From Immundisolibacteraceae bacterium (GTDB taxonomy: Bacteria; Pseudomonadota; Gammaproteobacteria; Immundisolibacterales; Immundisolibacteraceae): a DNA stretch of 8,897 nucleotides. Position 1 is the first letter of the stretch. Each line of letters opens with the position of its first letter. A program made the translations under genes and the position numbers. The notes under the pieces were generated by a model. The model was not told where the DNA came from. It saw only the letters and a list, made by a program, of their open reading frames with translations, and searched no databases. The DNA lies in contig JAHRWJ010000074.1 of NCBI GenBank assembly GCA_019090185.1, positions 1 through 8,897 of the forward strand, given 5' to 3'. Below, piece after piece: positions 6,074 to 8,897 of this stretch.

Positions 6074-6101
6074 TTGATAAAATAACCGGTTTTTGAATGA
6101 T
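6074..6101 (+). promoter_or_regulatory. Candidate sigma-70 promoter upstream of fmdB-aspS-yebC
   Basis: TTGATA (6074-6079, five of six to the -35 consensus) is followed after 16 bases by AATGAT (6096-6101, four of six to the -10). The transcript would include the 6147-6164 hairpin in its leader. An alternative -10-like TATAGT at 6170-6175 has no -35 partner. Weak evidence. Confidence 0.25.
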
Positions 6102-6146
6102 CCAGGTTCGCTGCACTCGTTGGGGCGTTCCTGGCCTCGTGTTATC

Positions 6147-6164
6147 GGCCTGATGGTTCAGGCC
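6147..6164 (+). repeat. Perfect 7-bp hairpin in the leader of the FmdB-type gene
   Basis: GGCCTGA (6147-6153) and TCAGGCC (6158-6164) pair exactly around TGGT, about 57 bases before the FmdB-type start. AAATTT follows rather than a T-run, so termination is unlikely. It could be an operator or leader structure. Confidence 0.3.
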
Positions 6165-6220
6165 AAATTTATAGTCGGTGGGCATGTACTATCACCGGCA
6201 GATTGTGGAGTTAAGTTGTA

Positions 6221-6526
6221 ATGCCGATCTATGAATACCACTGCCTTGAGTGTGGCCACACTAAGGACGTGCTGCAAAAGTTGTCTGATCCACTGCTGAC
6301 CGACTGTCCGGCTTGTGAAAAATCGAGTTTTAGTAAAAAGGTCTCTGCCCCAGGGTTTCAGTTAAAGGGTACCGGTTGGTATGAGACCGACTTTAAGGAC
6401 AAACCTGCTAATAAGGCTGATTCGGATTCCAGTGGAACTTCCTCAAACGGAATTGCTGCCAAACCATCGAAGCAGACCACGGCCGAAAAGCCGGTTTCAA
6501 CAGGCAGTACCGCCTCGTCAGACTGA
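6221..6526 (+). CDS. FmdB family putative regulatory protein, zinc ribbon
   Basis: A 101-residue protein opening with MPIYEYHCLECG, the standard start of the FmdB/CxxC zinc-ribbon family. Four cysteines in two CxxC pairs (C8/C11 and C29/C32) should bind one zinc ion. The family block GFQLKGTGWYETDFK follows at about 46-60. From about residue 62 to the end the chain is low-complexity, rich in Ser, Thr, Lys and Ala, and probably disordered. The name comes from a gene next to formamidase in Methylophilus; in most Proteobacteria the gene sits upstream of aspS with no proven function. TGGAG (6206-6210) lies 10 bases before the ATG. AspS starts 93 bases after the stop, past a bulged hairpin and T-rich run that may reduce read-through. 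Family assignment is firm; molecular role unknown. Confidence 0.9.
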   Translation: MPIYEYHCLECGHTKDVLQKLSDPLLTDCPACEKSSFSKKVSAPGFQLKGTGWYETDFKDKPANKADSDSSGTSSNGIAAKPSKQTTAEKPVSTGSTASSD

Positions 6527-6540
6527 TAGGCTGTTAATAG

Positions 6541-6596
6541 AAGCATTGAAACGTGAGTGCCGCCCCAACACAATCGGCGGCAATGTCTTATTTTTT
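6541..6596 (+). terminator. Bulged stem-loop plus T-run between fmdB and aspS (possible attenuator)
   Basis: An inner stem GCCGCC/GGCGGC (6559-6564 with 6576-6581) is continued on its 3' side by an outer stem. There AAGCATT (6541-6547) pairs with AATGTCTT (6582-6589) with one bulged T, leaving an 11-base bulge on the 5' side. A then TTTTTT (6591-6596) follows immediately. The long bulge makes it a weaker terminator than the other three in the window, consistent with partial read-through from fmdB into aspS. Confidence 0.4.
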
Positions 6597-6606
6597 CCAT
6601 TTTTTT

Positions 6607-6611
6607 AAGGA
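6607..6611 (+). promoter_or_regulatory. Ribosome binding site supporting the GTG start of aspS
   Basis: AAGGA sits 8 bases before GTG 6620. The encoded N-terminus (MRSHYCG) matches the conserved start of bacterial AspRS, which settles the GTG as the start; no in-frame ATG precedes it close by. Confidence 0.8.
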
Positions 6612-6619
6612 TATAGTCC

Positions 6620-8398
6620 GTGCGCAGTCATTATTGCGGCGATGTAAACGCTGATTTCATTGATCAAACCATCACTTTATGTGGATGGGTACACCGACGC
6701 CGTGATCACGGTGGCGTCATCTTTATCGATCTAAGAGACCGAGTCGGCCTGGCTCAGGTGGTTATAGACCCGGATACGGTCGAGGCATTTAAATTAGCCG
6801 AACGGGTTCGAAATGAATTTGTACTTAAAGTTACCGGACGATTACGTAAACGACCCGAGGGCACGGTTAATAGTGACCTGCCAAGTGGAGAGGTCGAACT
6901 TCTGGTTAAAGAATTGGAAGTTCTGAACAGCGCTAAAACACCGCCATTCCAGCTCGATGACAACGATGTTCACGACGATATTCGACTTCGCTATCGCTAC
7001 GTAGATATGCGCCGTCCTGAGATGTTAAACCGCATGCAGATGCGGTCTCGGGCAAGTAACTTTGTAAGAAACTTTCTTGATCAACAGGGCTTTCTGGATG
7101 TTGAAACCCCTATTCTTACCAAGGCCACCCCTGAAGGCGCACGGGACTATCTAGTGCCCAGTCGGGTGCACGAAGGTAGTTTTTACGCCCTACCGCAATC
7201 ACCGCAACTGTTTAAGCAGTTGCTGATGATGTCCGGGCTGGATCGCTACTATCAGATTGCGCGCTGTTTTCGGGATGAAGACCTTCGGGCCGATCGTCAA
7301 CCTGAATTTACTCAGATTGATATCGAAGCCTCGTTTGTCGATCAGCAGCAAATTATGAACATCACCGAGACCATGATCAGAGACCTGTTCGATCAGGTGG
7401 GTGGTATTCAGCTCAAAGGCGCTTTTCCGATCATCACCTATGCCGAGTCAGTCGACCGCTTTGGTACGGATAGGCCGGACCTGCGTAACCCGCTAGAGCT
7501 GATCGAGGTTGGTGACTTGTTGGCCGATGTCGACTTTAAGGTTTTTTCTGGGCCAGCCAATGATGCGGGTTCAAGGGTAGCCGCTATGCGCCTCCCAGGT
7601 GGAGTTGACCGTCTCACGCGTAAGGAGATTGATGGCTATACCGAATTTGTGAAGAAATTCGGTGCTAAAGGGTTGGCTTACATCAAGCTCAATCCTGCAG
7701 AAGATGGCGTAAAGCTGCAATCACCGATCCTTAAATTTCTACCCGAAGAGGTAGTGACCGCTATCCTTGATCGTGTTGATGCGGTTGCTGGTGATATGGT
7801 CTTTTTTGGTGCGGATGTTAATAAGGTTGTTAACGACGCCCTGAGCCAGTTACGAGATCGCCTGGGCTCTGACCTGGATCTCTACACTAGCGATTGGGAA
7901 CCGGTCTGGGTGGTCGACTTTCCGATGTTCGATTGGAACGCCGGTGAGTCTCGCTGGGATGCACTTCACCATCCGTTTACTGCCCCCGCTGGGGATATCA
8001 GCTCGTTGGAAAGCCCCGGTGACTGTCTCTCCAAAGCCTATGACATGGTCATTAACGGCCATGAGGTTGGTGGTGGGTCGGTGCGTATACACGATTCGGA
8101 AATGCAATCGGTGGTGTTTGATTTATTGGGTATTAATCCGGAGCAGGCGCGACAGAAATTCGGTTTTTTTCTCGATGCGTTGGAATATGGGTGTCCGCCC
8201 CATGCGGGACTGGCGTTTGGGCTTGATCGGTTAATGATGCTGCTGTCTGGCACCGATTCGATTCGTGATGTTATTGCTTTTCCAAAGACACAGAGTGCCA
8301 GTTGTACCTTGACGTCGGCACCATCGGAAGTAGATGATCGACAACTAAAAGAGTTATCTATTCGGGTGCGCAAGAAGCAGCCGGTGGTGCAGGAGTAG
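6620..8398 (+). CDS. aspS: Aspartyl-tRNA synthetase (probably nondiscriminating Asp/Asn type)
   Basis: A 592-residue class IIb synthetase of normal bacterial length that charges tRNA(Asp) with aspartate using ATP. Residues 1 to about 105 form the OB-fold anticodon-binding domain ([19 protein letters not shown]). The catalytic core has motif 1 around 157-176 ([15 protein letters not shown]), motif 2 around 216-232 (CFRDED with R218, then QPEFTQ) and motif 3 at 530-537 (GLAFGLDR with R537). The bacterial GAD insertion spans roughly 290-405. H30 and the G81 of the PEG triplet correspond by position to H31 and G82 of Pseudomonas aeruginosa AspRS, residues tied to its ability to also aspartylate tRNA(Asn). 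If the same holds here, Asn-tRNA would be finished by GatCAB. The start is GTG with AAGGA 8 bases upstream. It is tightly coupled to yebC, 3 bases downstream. Confidence 0.97.
   Translation: MRSHYCGDVNADFIDQTITLCGWVHRRRDHGGVIFIDLRDRVGLAQVVIDPDTVEAFKLAERVRNEFVLKVTGRLRKRPEGTVNSDLPSGEVELLVKELEVLNSAKTPPFQLDDNDVHDDIRLRYRYVDMRRPEMLNRMQMRSRASNFVRNFLDQQGFLDVETPILTKATPEGARDYLVPSRVHEGSFYALPQSPQLFKQLLMMSGLDRYYQIARCFRDEDLRADRQPEFTQIDIEASFVDQQQIMNITETMIRDLFDQVGGIQLKGAFPIITYAESVDRFGTDRPDLRNPLELIEVGDLLADVDFKVFSGPANDAGSRVAAMRLPGGVDRLTRKEIDGYTEFVKKFGAKGLAYIKLNPAEDGVKLQSPILKFLPEEVVTAILDRVDAVAGDMVFFGADVNKVVNDALSQLRDRLGSDLDLYTSDWEPVWVVDFPMFDWNAGESRWDALHHPFTAPAGDISSLESPGDCLSKAYDMVINGHEVGGGSVRIHDSEMQSVVFDLLGINPEQARQKFGFFLDALEYGCPPHAGLAFGLDRLMMLLSGTDSIRDVIAFPKTQSASCTLTSAPSEVDDRQLKELSIRVRKKQPVVQE
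8391..8395 (+). promoter_or_regulatory. Ribosome binding site of yebC inside the end of aspS
   Basis: AGGAG lies in the last codons of aspS and is 6 bases before the yebC ATG at 8402, with the aspS stop TAG (8396-8398) between. This arrangement points to translational coupling of the two genes. Confidence 0.7.
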
Positions 8399-8401
8399 GG
8401 A

Positions 8402-8897
8402 ATGGCGGGTCACAGTAAATGGGCGAATATTCAGCATCGCAAAAAAGCCCAGGATAATAAGCGCGGTAAGCTCTTCACCAAGCTTATTCGTGAAATTACT
8501 AGCGCGGCTCGATTGGCCGGCAGTGATCCGGACTCTAACCCCCGGTTACGGCTGGCGCTGGATAAAGCCCTGTCGGCCAACATGGGTCGCGATACGGTTG
8601 AACGTGCAGCTAAACGTGGTGCTGGCGAACTAGACGGCGATAATTTTGAAGAGATTCGCTATGAAGGTTACGGTGTTGCCGGCGTTGCGGTAATGGTTGA
8701 TTGTCTGTCAGATAATCGAAATCGAACCGTCGCATCGGTTCGTCACCTGTTTTCTAAACATGGTGGTAGTCTCGGCACCGATGGCTCTGTCTCCTATCTG
8801 TTTACCGAGACAGGGGTGATTGGTTTCGCGCCCGGTGCTGATGAAGACCAGGTGATGGAAATCGCGCTGGATAACGGTGCCGAAGATGTTATTGTCG
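8402..8897 (+). CDS. yebC: YebC/PmpR/TACO1 family protein, N-terminal part (3' end outside window)
   Basis: The first 165 codons of a family that is about 245-250 residues long; the frame stays open to the window edge. The start [14 protein letters not shown] is the family signature, followed by [19 protein letters not shown], the RYEGYG strand, DNRNRTV, and [14 protein letters not shown] at about 120-133. YebC-type proteins were first described as DNA-binding regulators (PmpR in Pseudomonas controls quinolone signalling); later work links YebC and mitochondrial TACO1 to translation of proline-rich stretches, so the regulator label should be used with care. The gene begins 3 bases after the aspS stop with its ribosome binding site inside aspS. 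In related genomes ruvC commonly follows, and is expected just past the window. Confidence 0.95.
   Translation, partial: MAGHSKWANIQHRKKAQDNKRGKLFTKLIREITSAARLAGSDPDSNPRLRLALDKALSANMGRDTVERAAKRGAGELDGDNFEEIRYEGYGVAGVAVMVDCLSDNRNRTVASVRHLFSKHGGSLGTDGSVSYLFTETGVIGFAPGADEDQVMEIALDNGAEDVIV

Larger units (their letters stand above)
5904..6220. other. Non-coding gap with small hairpins upstream of the fmdB-aspS-yebC group
   Basis: No convincing gene on either strand. It holds three compact stem-loops: CCGAC-TTT-GTCGG (5936-5948), GAGGA-TTC-TCCTC (5964-5976) and a perfect 7-bp GGCCTGA-TGGT-TCAGGCC (6147-6164). None is followed by a T-run. No tRNA-like cloverleaf is apparent. It presumably carries the promoter of the downstream housekeeping genes. 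Confidence 0.5.

Noticed and set aside
6108..6140. GGTTCG-containing stretch resembling a tRNA T-loop.
   Set aside because: No acceptor, D or anticodon arms can be formed around it.
5988..6185. Minus-strand frame of 65 codons in the gap before the FmdB-type gene.
   Set aside because: No similarity that I recognise, no clear ribosome binding site, and it spans the hairpin at 6147-6164; probably a chance frame in non-coding DNA.
8038..8373. Minus-strand frame of 111 codons opposite the end of aspS.
   Set aside because: It is antisense to the highly conserved AspRS C-terminal catalytic region, so the frame is a by-product of that coding sequence.

Overview
The window reads as an ordinary chromosomal segment of a gammaproteobacterium, probably a marine or aquatic lineage in the Pseudomonas/Cellvibrio/Marinobacter neighbourhood. 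The grounds are the fmdB-like gene, aspS and yebC in that order, an aspartyl-tRNA synthetase that closely resembles the Pseudomonas enzyme as I remember it, Gram-negative envelope genes, and roughly balanced GC by eye. The genus cannot be fixed from the sequence alone. All genes lie on the + strand. I see no mobile element, tRNA, rRNA or CRISPR array.

Layout. (1) Positions 1-4644 form an envelope module: the C-terminal half of a DUF1329 protein (1-666, cut by the window edge) ending in a strong intrinsic terminator (701-738); a 0.5 kb non-coding leader with palindromes; a Ycf48-like beta-propeller protein (1253-2230); and a 783-residue RND/MMPL-type transporter (2293-4644). The last two are probably one transcript. 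(2) Positions 4645-5903 hold two single-gene units typical of aromatic-ring catabolism. One is a NahAb/BphA3-like Rieske [2Fe-2S] ferredoxin (4710-5024, terminator 5071-5096). The other is a 2-hydroxychromene-2-carboxylate isomerase-family protein (5246-5842, terminator 5880-5903). (3) After a non-coding gap of about 320 bases comes a housekeeping group: an FmdB-type zinc-ribbon protein (6221-6526), aspS (6620-8398, GTG start) and yebC (8402 to the window edge), which is tightly coupled to aspS.

How the genes may work together. DUF1329, the Ycf48-like propeller and the RND protein recur together in Proteobacteria, usually with a DUF1302 outer-membrane protein that would lie just upstream of this window. 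A reasonable inference is a trans-envelope system moving a hydrophobic substrate, with inner-membrane pump, periplasmic propeller, LolA/LolB-like carrier and outer-membrane partner. Its substrate is unknown. The neighbouring naphthalene-pathway-like ferredoxin and isomerase make an aromatic or polycyclic substrate worth testing, but the terminators between the units mean the link is positional only.

The most interesting items are the envelope module and its asymmetric RND proton-relay motifs, a perfect 10-bp hairpin inside the ferredoxin gene that buries a Shine-Dalgarno-like run, and an AspRS carrying the two residues linked to relaxed (Asp/Asn) tRNA specificity. I found no clearly unprecedented system.
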